A stretch of DNA of 64,000 nucleotides from Epiperipatus broadwayi (GCA_028023455.1 JAQFVV010012434.1:4100928-4164927), one strand, 5' to 3'. Numbered from the stretch's first letter, positions 1 through 11,069 are shown. Notes: generated by a model from the sequence alone, not told the origin. A program made the numbers and translations.

Positions 1-835
1 AACATGTTTACCTCTAATTTATATTATTATTCTTAATCCTTCTATGTTGTCATTGATCTTGGATATATCTTTAGTTGTTTGCACTGCATGATGATTATAA
101 ATTTCTATTCTGCTGACTGTTATATATTGTATCTTTTTCTCAACTCTATCTTTATTGGTTTTCTTATGAAGCTGCAGTCTCTTACCATTATTTGCCTTAA
201 TTCATTATTGGTAATTCTATTGCCCACTTCATTATTCCTAGTGCTCTGTTTGTCCAATTGGTATTCCATCTCCTAAAATTGATTTACAACTGTACCAGAT
301 GCTATTTGGATCCTTGCATGTAATTTTTAATTTTTTTTTTTATTTCATTAGTAACTTGTTTGAATTACCCTTATTTGGATTTAATTATTTTGTCTTTTTG
401 AACTTTAACAACATTTTACAACTTTACATTCCATTCCTTGCATAAGGTTTGGAATAAGTATTTCATTTCTATTAAAAAAATTAAATTCCTCCATAACTTG
501 TCTTTGAAATCTTGATGTTCTTGTTGAGATTCTTATAATTTGTTGTTATTATTCTGAATCTCCATTTTCACTTCTTTCCTTGGCCCTTCTACCTTTCCTT
601 TCAAGGCTAGAGATTTAATCTTAGCCTCTTCCCTTAACATCACGATTTCATTTTATACTTTTTCCAACTTTGCTGCTAATTTTTGAAAATTGTCTTTTAA
701 TTTTTTAGAACTATCTTCTAATTTTGCTACTAATTTTGCTTCTAATTTTTGAGAATTATTTTCTAATTTTGCTTGTAATATTTGAGAATTATCTTCTAAT
801 TTTGCTTCTAATTTTATCCATGTTAAAAACATCTT
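1..835 (-). pseudogene. Decayed coiled-coil ORF, gag or ORF1-like
   Basis: Read on the minus strand, 835 to 661 is open and rich in K, L, E, A, N and Q. It repeats a unit close to AKLEDNSQKLE about four times, a strong heptad-like coiled-coil pattern. The same frame continues past single stops to about 380 with charged residues (for example MLREEAKIKSLAL), and another open stretch follows in a shifted frame from about 200 to 1. A long coiled coil with no enzyme motif is typical of retrotransposon gag or LINE ORF1 proteins, but nothing here fixes the family. Internal stops and at least one frameshift mark it as dead. The plus-strand ORFs in this stretch are shadows of it. It runs off the left edge of the window. 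Confidence 0.45.
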
Positions 836-860
836 TCCATAGTACTAAGTGGTTAATAAA

Positions 861-3800
861 GCACTATTATTTAATAATAGCTAATCTTTTAATAAATATA
901 TTATTATAAAATAGTAGTCCAGGATCTGCCTTCTTTCCTTTCACTGCATATAAATATAATTAATACTATGCATAAAAATATACAATCCTATCTATTTCTA
1001 TTTGTTTAAAAATAAAATATATAGCTATTTATTTTTCCTAATGAGAAGAGTATATATTAAAAAAAATTGATTGGCCATGATAAAATTTTATATACCATGT
1101 GAATAATTCACTGATCAGTCACATGTCAATAAGTTAACTTGTTTAGATAGTGACACTTATTCTTTTGAGCCCTACCTTAAGCATGCCAAATTTTGGTGGA
1201 ATGTATTAGGAAAAGGATGTTCTATAAGTTTAATTGCCAATTTTCACCAGGATGCATTTAACTGTTGAAACTCTCTTAATATTCTATGTAAATTTTATTG
1301 AATGAAATTACTAACTATAAGACCTGTTATCATTAACTGAGAATGAGGTTCTATAATAATGTACATTTAGAGTTAAAGATTATTTTATTAATTTTAAATA
1401 TAATTAAAATAAAAAAATAATGAATGATTAATGATCTCATGGTCTAAATAATAATAATTTAACTGTCAATTGATGTGACATGAGTGAACAAATAAAATAA
1501 CTCATACACACATAAAATGAAAAATCGTCCAATTTTATTTACATTGATAATAAATAATAATAAGCAACTGGCATTAATAGTTTAGAGGGCTCTGATCAAC
1601 TTATAACATTCATCTCATGAATCTATTACAAATAGTTTTATAAATGTATGTTGATATATGAAAGTTGTTATAAAATTCAAATAAAATCTTAGTGTAAGTG
1701 ATACAGACAAAAGAATATTATAATCCTAAGTATTTAAATAACAGATAATAATGGGATGCTCTATTTTATTCTCATTAGTTGAAACATAAACAATATAATA
1801 TGTGCTAACTATCTAAATATCCATTTATTATTGCCTTATACTGTATGTGCATCTAAATATATAAATAAAATCAATATTATTAAAATTGGTTTTTCCTAGC
1901 CAATAAACATATTCTCTGTGAAAATTCTCAAACAAAAAAAAATGTGTGCGCATAAAATATAATGAGTAAAATTTTATTATTGGTGGGAAAGTACCTTTTT
2001 TTTAAAAAAAGTTCTTGTATAAAGAGTTCTTTATTCTAGATCTCATAATCAATAAAACTTAATATGCTTATTGGACAAATTGGCTTCAGACAGTGACTTC
2101 TTCAAACTAAGTCATTTGCCTCTATAATTTTTTTAGGAAAATTTTCATTTGGTCTACCAATGTCAGAAACAACTTTTTTCAAGAAATTCTGGAATAGTTG
2201 TGATAAAATGGCTTATTTTATAGTGGAATAATTTAAAATCTCACCATTTCTTAAGAATAAATTCTATGAAATGTAACTTACCAAAATTTTGAAATAATGT
2301 TTATAAATAGAATTATTCTAAAAAGATTATGAGAAAACTTCAAAATGCATGTGAAATGAGACTCATCAAACATATAGGCAGAAATTGGCATTTGACCCTT
2401 TTCTACTTGGCTTTTAGCAAGACATTCAGTTATTTACACACAAAATGTAGATTTTTGTTAAATGAATATAACATGTTAACAGCTGCTGATTCAAATCAGT
2501 TACTTTATTCTGTTTTCCTTTTTTCTACCTTTATCTATCTTGCAATTTTATATAACATTGTTATAGGGATTCTAGAATCAATTATCTAGTGATATTTTTA
2601 TATAAATTTTGGTATACTCATATGCACATTTAAACTTAGTGTTTTAGAATTTCAAGAGATTAATAAAAATATAAATCATTTAATCTTTATAAAATATAGT
2701 AAGCTTTCAGCAATTAAGTGATAATGGATAATTTTAATTAAACTTATATTCACACTATTATAACTTGACTTGGTTTAATTAAAATCTGAATTATAATAAG
2801 CTTTTTTTCAAACATTTGTTTATAATTTGGGATGCTTTGAAAATAAATAAACATTCCAGATTTTTTTATAAATTATTTAATTAACATGTAAGTGAACAAA
2901 ATATAGATAATTAATAATGAATAAGTGTCTGCACATAAAGCAAAACAGATAACAACATAAACAATTTTATAATTTTAATTTTAATATATATGCTTAGGAA
3001 TAGGCATTTTGTTATTATATATATATTTCTGCTACATGTTAAAAAGTATATCCCTTATGTATGTTTTATATTTAGTATTTGTACTTAATAATATGTGTGT
3101 GTATAAGTGACTAAAAATATTAAATATTATTTTTAAATGAAAAGTATTTGACATTTTGACAGTTTTTATTTTAAAAAAGCTAATCAAAATTATATTATAA
3201 ATAACTTTTTGTCACTTAAATGAAGCTTCCAATCATAACAAGTAAAGTCAATAGCAAACATTATTTAAAACATTTCTTTATCATTTGATATTTCTGCAGT
3301 AAGTTAATTTATATATATATATATATCAGTAAAAACCAGTCAACATTTAAACAATCATAATATCAATAACAATCAACAATTACAAACTGTTGTTAAGGTA
3401 ACTTTCTTTTAACTATATATATCATATTTAACGTGTGCGCACAAGTATATATGCACAATAAATCAGAAATTAACTTTTTTATTTAAAATTATTTAAGAAA
3501 GTTTTTTTAATAAATTATTTTAAGAAAAAGGTAAACAAAACATTATTATAAACAACTTTCTTATCATTTAAATTAAGCTTGCAATCATAACAAATAAAAT
3601 CAATCAGCAAGAATTATTTAGAACATTTCCCCACTTTTCTTATCTAAGAAACTGAGTGACCTATTTAAAAAATTAATTATCATTTTCATAGACATTTTAA
3701 ACAAGTATACAAAATTTCAATAAGTTATATAATATATTAAATATCTAATTTAAAATGTTATAAAATGATATTAATTTGAAGGGAATAAATTATTATACTA

Positions 3801-4780
3801 GTCTCTTAGGAGCTTTATTTAAAACAAATGAAAGTTCTATGAATAAGTTTTAACTATGATACATGAAATTATTGAATATTTTTTTCATCCTCTGTTCCAT
3901 ATTCTAATTTGACAAAGATAAAAACTTAATTAATAAACAAACCAACAAACAAACCAATTTTTTAACTGCACTAAAATCTTTTAAAAAATTAAGCAATGAT
4001 ATAGCAATTGTCAATGATAGTTATTTACTATTATCAACTATTGGAAACAATTGAATTTTGTATTTATTATTTAGAATTAATATCAAAAACAATATTAAAT
4101 TCCAATGTCTAAGCATCATATTGTAATATTAAAGTTCTTTGATGCACTATACATATATTAAGTGATCTGCCCAAAAACAAGTTGTGAAAACTAAACATTA
4201 GGTATTATAAATTAATGAAATCATATGATTATCATCAGCAATAGTTTGCCATTATTTTCTAATTTTATGCACAATATTAACATAGAAAATTAACACAGTG
4301 AATAATGAAAATGGTTTCTCAAATTTATTTGCAAAATACTAAAACTATCAATATAAAATAAATAAAAAATTAAAAGACTTGAAGTAGAAGTAAATATAAA
4401 ATTAAATAAATAACATTTTATTTTAAACGTTACAAAAGTTAAAATTAAAATAATTTTGTAATAAATTTTGTAGTAAAATATGACATAAGTTTGCTGTTTT
4501 GATTCAAATATCTTTAGCTTTCAAAATTCTCATTTTATTATTATATTAAAACATGCAGTGCATTGAATATGTTATTAACATCAGATAATAGCATGAGCTT
4601 ATTATCTCAGGAACAATAAAGTTTTAAGTATGAATCTTATATAAAAATTATCAATATGATTAATATAACATTTATGGTGAATGGCAATCAGTAAATGTTT
4701 AAAATCCACTAAATTGAAATGAAATTGATGGACAAAGGTGTTAGATTTCATGAGCTTCAAATTCTAGTACTTTATCATTG
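861..4780. other. AT-rich spacer, no gene recognised
   Basis: No reading frame with recognisable family motifs was found on either strand. The stretch holds homopolymer A and T runs and a short (AT)n tract near 3310-3326. The longest plus-strand frame (2329-2589) has no recognisable motif and no codon pattern that sets it apart from random AT-rich frames. Confidence 0.6.
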
Positions 4781-4818
4781 CATTAAATCCCAGAAGGTAA
4801 AGAGTATAAATAATAATG

Positions 4819-4967
4819 AGTAAGTGCTTTAGATTTGTTGATGATATGATGTTACATAAAAATGATGAGATTAAGATTTAAATATTACATAGGATTGATT
4901 GAATCTGTAGAAGATTTAGAATGAAATTAATGCAAGAAAAAATTAAAACCATAAAAATAGTGAAATA
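4819..4967 (+). pseudogene. LINE reverse transcriptase fragment (F-V-D-D box)
   Basis: In one frame the translation reads SKCFRFVDDMMLHKNDEIKI, then after one stop continues with a cysteine followed by FRMKLMQEKIKTIKIVK. This matches the order of the non-LTR reverse transcriptase active site (F/YxDD), the short spacer, and the following motif that in related LINEs reads roughly C..FGLKIN..KTK.M. The frame then decays. Further LINE-derived sequence probably continues to about 5320 but cannot be read confidently. It is an isolated fragment without ends or poly-A. Confidence 0.5.
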
Positions 4968-5330
4968 AAAGTAATAAGATTAATCAAAAAGCTAAAAATT
5001 GTACATTAGGTTAATTTTTTTGTAGTATTTATGTTATTTACTAATTAATGGTGCTAATAAGAAATTGCAGTGAGTTGCAATTACTAATTATGTTTTTAAT
5101 AAGGATAGGAAGTATTTGCATATTCTAATGAAATTGGGAGATTTTGAAAACACAGATTTGATAAAGATTGTAAAGTGTAAATTTATTGGATTAGATAAAT
5201 GATATGCAGAAGTATTATCATCAATTAATTGATTTTTTATGAAGTCAGGCAACATTCAAGCACTCTTTTTCAAAATTAAATACGTTAAACAAAAATCTGT
5301 ATAATGAATATTGATGTAAATGTGTTTCCA

Positions 5331-5820
5331 AATAAGTAATTGAAAATAAATATAAAAAAAAATAATTTTTCTTTCTTGTTTTTTTACAAAAGTTGATTTT
5401 AATTACACCTTTACCCCCTTAGTGATAGCAATTGGTTCTCCAAAACTCATCATTAAGCAAAAGTATCATATACAGAATATGTATTTACACCGGGGGTTTA
5501 TGGGGAAAAAATTGGTCAGTTCCTAAAGCTAAAAAATTGCACTAAGTTAGGAATAAAATACATATTGAAAAATATTCATTAGCACTTATTTTAAATGCAA
5601 TCTGTTTTTTTTTTTTTAAATTCAATGTTCACATTTTAAAATGTTGCTTTTCTTTTGATTTGAAACCACTTGGGTATAAACAACATTTTTAACATTTTAC
5701 AAAATCAATAATTATTTTTACATAATTACCAGGTATTCTAAAAATAATATACAGTAATTAAGTTTTTCCTGAAAGTGTGTGATGATGGTATTTTAGTTGT
5801 ACTGTGCTGTATTTATATAT
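5331..5820. other. AT-rich spacer, no gene recognised
   Basis: No supported feature. A short G-run (accgggggtttatgggg, near 5490) stands out from the AT-rich background but has no recognisable context. Confidence 0.5.
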
Positions 5821-5930
5821 AAGTGTTGAATATCTTTAGAAAAAATAAACTTTATTTAAATAATCCAAGTACAGTACATTATATTTATATAAAGTTTAAT
5901 TTTTCTAAAGACATTCAACATTTATATGTA
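5821..5930. repeat. Inverted repeat of the PLE1 tail motif
   Basis: Two arms of about 40 bp (about 5821-5863 and 5885-5930) are inverted copies of a motif close to TTGAATRTCTTTAGAAAAA followed by TTAAACTTTAT. The same motif forms the terminal part of the PLE1 arms at 6.4, 10.1, 15.2, 17.3 and 42.3 kb. This looks like a minimal, old inverted pair of PLE1-type 3' tails, with about 20 bp between the arms. A convincing target duplication was not found. Confidence 0.5.
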
Positions 5931-6384
5931 TAGTATATAGTATTATAGATTCATTAATTATATATATTTTAAATTTATACATTCTAAATTAAAAAAAAAA
6001 AAAATCCCGATCATTATAGTGAATAATCGATTGTAAATCGAAGTAATAGGCACAAATTGATGATAATCGCTATTGTAAAATATTGCTAAGTAGCCAATCA
6101 CTAAGTGAGGTTTAGGTGTATTTATAGAAATATTTTTAATATAAAATTATACATAGTTTATTTTTAAACATGTTTATTTAACTTAGAAATTCTATTCGTT
6201 TATTTGGGTCAAATCTTATAATCAATTTTTAACATACTTCTAGAAATTGAATTTTTTCCAAATTTTGTAAAAGTGTTAAGTATCAACAACAACCCAATAT
6301 GGCAATTCAGTATTTTAGGACTAACTAATCAATTGATCAGTTTAACAGTGCTAGTTGTCTAAATTTTAAACCACAATGATATTT

Positions 6385-6600
6385 GTATTTTTATATTGGA
6401 ATATTTCCATCATCTAATATATGTATTGAATGTCTTTAGAAAAATTTAACTTTATTTAAATGTTCCAGATACATTCAACTGTTAGTAATAGCACATCAAA
6501 CAGGTTAGTGTATGCACAGAGTTTCAAGAGATATTTTCTCCCCTCTTCTTAAGTATTGAATTTTAAGGTAATGCTCTAACCAATTGAGCCATCCTGCCAA
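6385..6600 (-). repeat. PLE1 A, left tail with partial tRNA-like module
   Basis: Minus-strand 3' tail of the left arm. Reading outward it holds a tRNA-like box A (GGCTCAATTGGTTAGAGC, about 6570-6595). The tract from the tRNA-like interior through box B to the hammerhead-like CTGAAGA core is deleted relative to the other arms. After that come the GAGGGGAGA...TCTCTTGAAAC remnant, the ACTAACCTGTTTGATGTGCTA stretch (shortened here) and the terminal tail. Confidence 0.6.
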
Positions 6601-6659
6601 ATGCAGAAATCTGTAGTAATTTCATATACTTATCAATGAGGTTCCTCCTGATTTCTCCA

Positions 6660-7498
6660 CTTTTTCCTCAGAAAAAAATTGATTAGTGGTTTCCATACAT
6701 TATATATAGTCACACTAGGTTGTCTTATGGGGTTTTTGGCCATTGTCATGTGAGCAGCTTTTTTAAAAAAAATTATTTGTATCTTTTCTTTTCCATCCAA
6801 TATTTTTGTATCTTCTCAATTGAACATATGTTCATTGGAACATACATGGTCTGATATCTTAGACACATCTGTTTTCTTTCTTCTAATCATCAGTTTGTGT
6901 TCTTGCAAGTATTTTTCAATGGGATGACTAGTTTTACCAATATATGTTCTTCCACATTCACATGTTATTTAATAGATGAAGATTTTTTTCTGCATTTCAA
7001 TTTTAGGTTGTGTAGATATTAGAATTCCTTGTAGCATGGTATGGTTCTGAAAAGCTGTTCTGATGTTATAATGATTGCAGATTTCCCTTAATGTGTCTGC
7101 TATTTTTGGAATGTATGGGTACACTACAGTACTAATATTTATCTTTTCTTTTGATGGTTTTTTTATTGTCTATTTAACATTTTCTTAATAACAGCTGATG
7201 GATAACCATTTTTCATAAGAATTTGTTCTATATAGATCTTTTCTTTTTCCAAATCATTGGTTTCTGAACAAACTTTTTTGCTCTGTTCCATGGTGTTAGT
7301 ATAACTGTGTTTTGTGTTTCTGGTGTGATTGGTTGTATAGAGTAGGTGTTTTACTGTATGTTTAGATATTTGGTAAACTGTAGTTTTGATTTTGCCATGA
7401 GAGAGTCTTGTCACAAGAACATCTAAGAATGCCAATTTTTGTTCTTATTCTGATTCAATTGTGAATTTAATTGAAGGGGATATATTGTTGATGTGTTT
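6660..7498 (-). pseudogene. Penelope-like element C-terminus with GIY-YIG domain (PLE1 A, left arm)
   Basis: Minus-strand coding remnant of a Penelope-like retroelement. From about 7470 to 7163 it reads as the region after the reverse transcriptase core: LAFLDVLVTRLSHGKIKTTV, then the TNHTRNTKHSYTN segment and NGYPSAVIKK, all typical of the PLE thumb/linker. After a break, 7130-6690 encodes the GIY-YIG-type endonuclease: a C-x-C-G-RTYIGKT-like core followed by HKLMIRRKKTDVSK and HVCSNEHMFNWED. Stops and frameshifts make it non-functional, and the fingers/palm half of the reverse transcriptase is missing (5' truncated). The right arm of the same insertion is an independent, differently truncated copy. 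Confidence 0.8.
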
Positions 7499-8084
7499 CC
7501 AGAAACCAGCAATTTAGAAAAATAAATGATCTATATAGAACAAATTCATATGAAAAATAGTTATCCATCAGCTGTTATTAAAAAGTTTAAATAGACAACA
7601 AAAAGAACCATAAAAAGAAAAGACCATTATTCGTACTGTAGTGTACCCATACAAAATTAAGGAAAATCTGCAATAAGTTTAACATCATAACAACTTTCCA
7701 GAACCATACCATTTTATGAGAAGTTCTAACATCTACAAAGCTTAAACTTGAAATGCTGAAAAGAAAAAAACCACATCTATGAAATATCATGTGAATGTGA
7801 AAGAACATATATTGGTGAAACCAGTTATCCCATTGAAAAGCACTTGCAAGAACACAAACTGATGGTTAAAAGAGAGAAAACAGATGTATCTAAGGTAGCA
7901 GACCATGTATGTGCCAATGAACATATGTTCAATTGGGAAAATATAAAATTATTGGATAGAGAAGAAAAGGTACAAAAAAGATAATTTAAAGAAGCTCCTC
8001 ACATGACAATGGCAAAAAATCCCATAAGCCAACCGAGTGTGACTGTACATAATATATGAAAACTACTAATCAACTTTGCTCTTA
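7499..8084 (+). pseudogene. Penelope-like GIY-YIG remnant (PLE1 A, right arm)
   Basis: Plus-strand copy of the same PLE1 segment as the left arm, starting further downstream in the element (at the ETSNLEK-like linker) and running through the NGYP-like stretch and the GIY-YIG core around 7770-7960 (C-E-C-E-RTYIGETSYPIEKHLQEH, then KVADHVCANEHMFNWEN). Several stops and small indels are present. The coding part ends near 8080, where duplicon R interrupts the arm. The 3' tail of this arm resumes at 9817. The minus-strand ORF 7587-7808 is a shadow of it. Confidence 0.78.
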
Positions 8085-8299
8085 ACATCTTTGTGTTCAT
8101 GCCCACACAATGTGGGCAATGATTTTCAAATTATAAATATCCTGGTTGAGGTTAAGATTATCAGAAATCTATGCAGGTTATGCATGCCCTTTTTATACCT
8201 TCATTTTCATCTTTCTCTCTGCTTTCCAAAGTAATAATTTTATAACAACTTTTGTGATCAAGTAGATGGAATTTTTTTGTCTTTCTCTCATTTTTTTAT

Positions 8300-8392
8300 A
8301 GTTACTGGAGAACACTTCAGTATGAAAAATATATCGGTAAAAAGTTTTACTTTTCCATTGTATTTTGAAGAAAACATTATGGAGGCCTAATG
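8300..8392 (+). pseudogene. Decayed duplicate of the spliced exon at 62.9 kb
   Basis: This aligns with the candidate exon on the minus strand at 62,887-62,992. A polypyrimidine tract and TAG acceptor lie upstream (about 8262-8302) and a donor G|GTAAGTAT downstream (8393). The reading frame that in the other copy gives MLPMYLGERTLLGADG reads here roughly P-L-Y-F-E-E-N-I-M-E-A-stop, and the ATG is lost. The splice signals and intron sequence are better preserved than the coding part, so this is a dead copy. Confidence 0.45.
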
Positions 8393-8537
8393 GTAAGTAT
8401 TTTTATTTTTCTATATTTTTTTAATTATTATTTTATTTTATGTTTTTTAATTATTATTTTATTATATATTTTTTAATTATTGCTTTTTATATATATATAT
8501 ATTTGATTTCAAAGAAACCAAAAAATTATTATTGAAA

Positions 8538-8539
<2 letters not shown>

Positions 8540-8600
<61 letters not shown>

Positions 8601-8605
8601 ATAAA
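8540..8605. repeat. (AT)n microsatellite
   Basis: About 22 AT units followed by a short interrupted AT tract, inside duplicon R. Confidence 0.95.
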
Positions 8606-8639
8606 AATAAAATAGTCATTGTCTGATTTTTTTTTTCTA

Positions 8640-9130
8640 TAATGTAAGCTTGGGTCGAATAATTTAAATTAATTGATATGAGACAAAAATAAATATATTT
8701 TGGAAATATAATCACCTGATTTAGATTTGCCTATAATTTTTTGTCTGCATTTTAATAATAGTGAAAATAAGCAAATGCTAAAAGTAATGATTTTGACAGT
8801 ACATAAACTTAGGCCAATTATAGACTATTGCAATATAAATTTCAAAGCTGCATATTTATTAATTATTATCTTATTCATATATATATATGATAAAAATATA
8901 AGAAAAAATTACTATTGAAATCAACATAAAAAAAAGCTCATCATTGTGTCCATTTATATTGTGAATTATCTGCATTTTTTGACATGATGTGAATTTGGGT
9001 GCGTATTTGAATTAATTGATATGAGACAAAGATGAACATATTTTGAAAATATAATGACCTGATTTAGATTTTTCTATAATTTCTTGTCTGCATTTTAATA
9101 ATAGTAAAAAATATGCAAATGTTAAAAGTA
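8640..9130 (+). repeat. Tandem duplication inside duplicon R
   Basis: The segment TTAATTGATATGAGACAAA...CCTGATTTAGATTT...TTGTCTGCATTTTAATAATAGT occurs twice, starting near 8640 and near 8985 (spacing about 345 bp), at roughly 85-90 percent identity. Duplicon copy 2 has one equivalent at 62,585-62,690, so the second unit was probably gained in copy 1. Confidence 0.7.
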
Positions 9131-9888
9131 ACAATTTTGACAGTATATATATAAACTACAAACTTATGTACCACAAGCTTAACTCTATAATAAATTTAGT
9201 ATTTCAAGCACTTTTTATTTTATTATTTTATTTTGTATATAGTGACTATTTTAGTAGTACTTTTAATAAATTACAAACTGTATTGAAGGTCTTTATTATA
9301 ATATTCAAATTATACTAATTATTGATCAATATTAACTACTTGTTATAATGGATGTTACTAGGAATGACTTATACATTGCAAACCTTTGTATGGAAATACA
9401 TTTTGAAGGGCTATTGAGAAAATTCAAAAGTACTAATGTCTTTATTCTATGAAGTTTTCAAGTGATTGATTACCTTAGGTTAGTGTTATTATATATTAAT
9501 TTTTTAGAGATTTTATGATGAATCTAATTAACCTACTAAGAAAAATGTAATTTTAAGTTGTATGCATGATAATTTAGGATTTATGAAATAATATGAAAAT
9601 AATTATTAGAAATATAACTTTTAATCTTTTTTTTATTATTTTGAATATCAATGACTATTTTTTTTTCACTTTAATTACATTCTTTGGTGTTTAATCTTTA
9701 AAACATTATTTATTACGTCATTTTTTATTAATAAAACTTAAAGTTATGATTAAAATTTATGGCTTAGGATAATTTGTTTAAATATTCAATATGGCTGCTT
9801 AAAAGTGAAAACGTTAAGGAAAAAGTGGAGAAATCAGGAGGAACTGCGTAGATAAGTATATGAAATTACTACAGACAGTTGCCTTTAG

Positions 9889-9963
9889 TAGGATGACTCA
9901 GTTGGTTAGAACATTACCTTAAAATTTAATACTTAAGAATCTAAGGATCCAGGTTCAAATCAC
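9889..9963 (+). other. tRNA-like module in the PLE1 3' region
   Basis: A box-A-like GACTCAGTTGGTTAGAAC lies about 50 bp before a box-B-like GGTTCAAATC, the spacing of internal RNA polymerase III promoters in tRNA genes. The same module is present in the other PLE1 arms (17,071-17,144 plus strand; 15,384-15,475 and its duplicate on the minus strand; 6,545-6,600 box A only). The consensus box A TGGCTCAGTTGGTTAGAGC is canonical. It is not a functional tRNA gene, because no intact acceptor stem can be drawn. Confidence 0.6.
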
Positions 9964-9997
9964 ATGGAAGTACTGTCACTGGTTAGGCCAGCAACAC

Positions 9998-10042
9998 CTG
10001 AAGAAGAGGAGAGAAAAATACCTCTCGAAATGTTGTGCATAC
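9998..10042 (+). ncRNA. Hammerhead-like remnant in the PLE1 tail
   Basis: The order of parts is CTGAAGA (fits CUGANGA), a 5-bp stem AGAGG/CCTCT, CGAAA, then a short ATG/CAT hairpin. This is the layout of minimal type-I hammerhead motifs known from Penelope-like elements. No matching stem I can be drawn, so this is a remnant or a look-alike. The motif recurs, more degraded, at 17,174-17,220. Confidence 0.35.
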
Positions 10043-10215
10043 ACTAACCTGTTTAATGTGCTATAACTAACAGTTGAATCTACTTGGAATATTTAAAAAA
10101 AATTAAATTTTTATAAAGACATTCAATATACATATTAGATGATGGAAATAATCCAATATAAAAATACAATTAGAACATCATCATCACAAACCTTCAGGAA
10201 ATCACAATGATATTT

Positions 10216-11069
10216 CTTCAGTTAAGTTTTTAAGTGAAGCACAATAGATGGTGGTATATTTTTAAAAATAAACTTTCACTGAATTTTATGATTAATTCAC
10301 TGAGAAGCATTTGTTATTAATTAAAATTGACAGAAAAATAAATAAAAGATAAGATCATAATTTCTTTGCAATATTTAAATAAAATTTGCTTTAAAAAAAT
10401 TTTGTCTTTACAAACAAAAAATCTTGCATATGATTTGTAACATATGTATATTTCATTTCAAAGGTAACAAATATGATGATATTGGTTAGAAAATATCTGA
10501 ATAATAAAAAATAATATATTTATAAAACACTTTTATTTAATTTGTTGGTAATAGTGCACTGAAAACAAAAAAAAAAGGTTTTTCAATCACAAATTTCATT
10601 GTTATATTTAACTTATAATAAAAGCAGGAGCATATATAAATTAAGCCAATAACTATTTAAACAATGATTCAATTAATTAATTTATGGATACTACATGCTT
10701 TTGTTTCAAGTTAAACATAACAACCAAATTTGTAATTGAAAAATATATATATAATTTTTGCTTTTCATTGCATTATTATCCATCGATTCAAATAATTTTT
10801 TTTTTTTTTAATATTTATGTAAATATTTCAAACAATTATTTAAAAAAGGTACTGACGTTAAAATTATTTATTATTTGCTTAACATGCTTTTGACAATATT
10901 TTGTAAAATATTTTTGTATGAATTGTATTTTATTCACATGTATTTAAGTCTATACCTATTTCTTTTTTTTCTGAAAATTTAATTGCATCTCACATAATAA
11001 TTTTTTTCCCATTAATCTATCTATCCAAACATCTATCTATTCAATTATATATCTATCCATTCATCCATT
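10216..11069. other. AT-rich spacer, no gene recognised
   Basis: No supported feature. Only homopolymer T runs and a lead-in of degenerate ATCT/ATCC repeats near 11,020-11,069. Confidence 0.6.

Larger units (their letters stand above)
8085..9816 (+). repeat. Duplicon R, copy 1 (exon-like core plus intron), inserted in PLE1 A
   Basis: This 1.73-kb block interrupts the right PLE1 arm: its flanks are contiguous in PLE1 copy B. Read as its reverse complement it matches 57,998-58,617 and about 62,500-63,210, where copy 2 is split by PLE3. Shared landmarks include GAAATCTATGCAG (about 8170), TTTGTGATCAAGTA (8250), the donor-like TGGTAAGTATT (8391), CTGATTTAGATTT, TCAAGTGATTGATTACCTTAGGT..AGTGTTATTATAT and AATATTCAATATGGCTGCTT at its right end. 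Copy 1 also carries an internal tandem duplication (8640-9130). Confidence 0.65.
9817..10202 (+). repeat. PLE1 A, right 3' tail
   Basis: Continuation of the right PLE1 arm after duplicon R: AAGTGGAGAAATCAGGAGGAA, the tRNA-like module, a hammerhead-like motif, CACTAACCTGTTTAATGT, the inverted-repeat tail and the long terminus ACATCATCATCACAAACCTTC. Copy B 17,000-17,346 is closely similar. Confidence 0.7.
6372..10215. mobile_element. PLE1 copy A: inverted pair of Penelope-like 3' halves
   Basis: Two opposed copies of the 3' part of one Penelope-like element meet at about 7498. The minus-strand arm is 6385-7498. The plus-strand arm is 7499-8084 continued at 9817-10202, because duplicon R (8085-9816) is inserted in it. 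Both arms end outward in the same tail, which reads toward the edge TTAGATGATGGAAATA.TCCAATATA. The right arm has an extra terminal segment ending TTCAGGAAAT that the left arm lacks. The whole is flanked by a perfect 13-bp direct repeat CACAATGATATTT (6372-6384 and 10203-10215), read as the target-site duplication. Continuity of the right arm across R is shown by copy B (16.9-17.0 kb), which has the same sequence unbroken. Confidence 0.75.
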
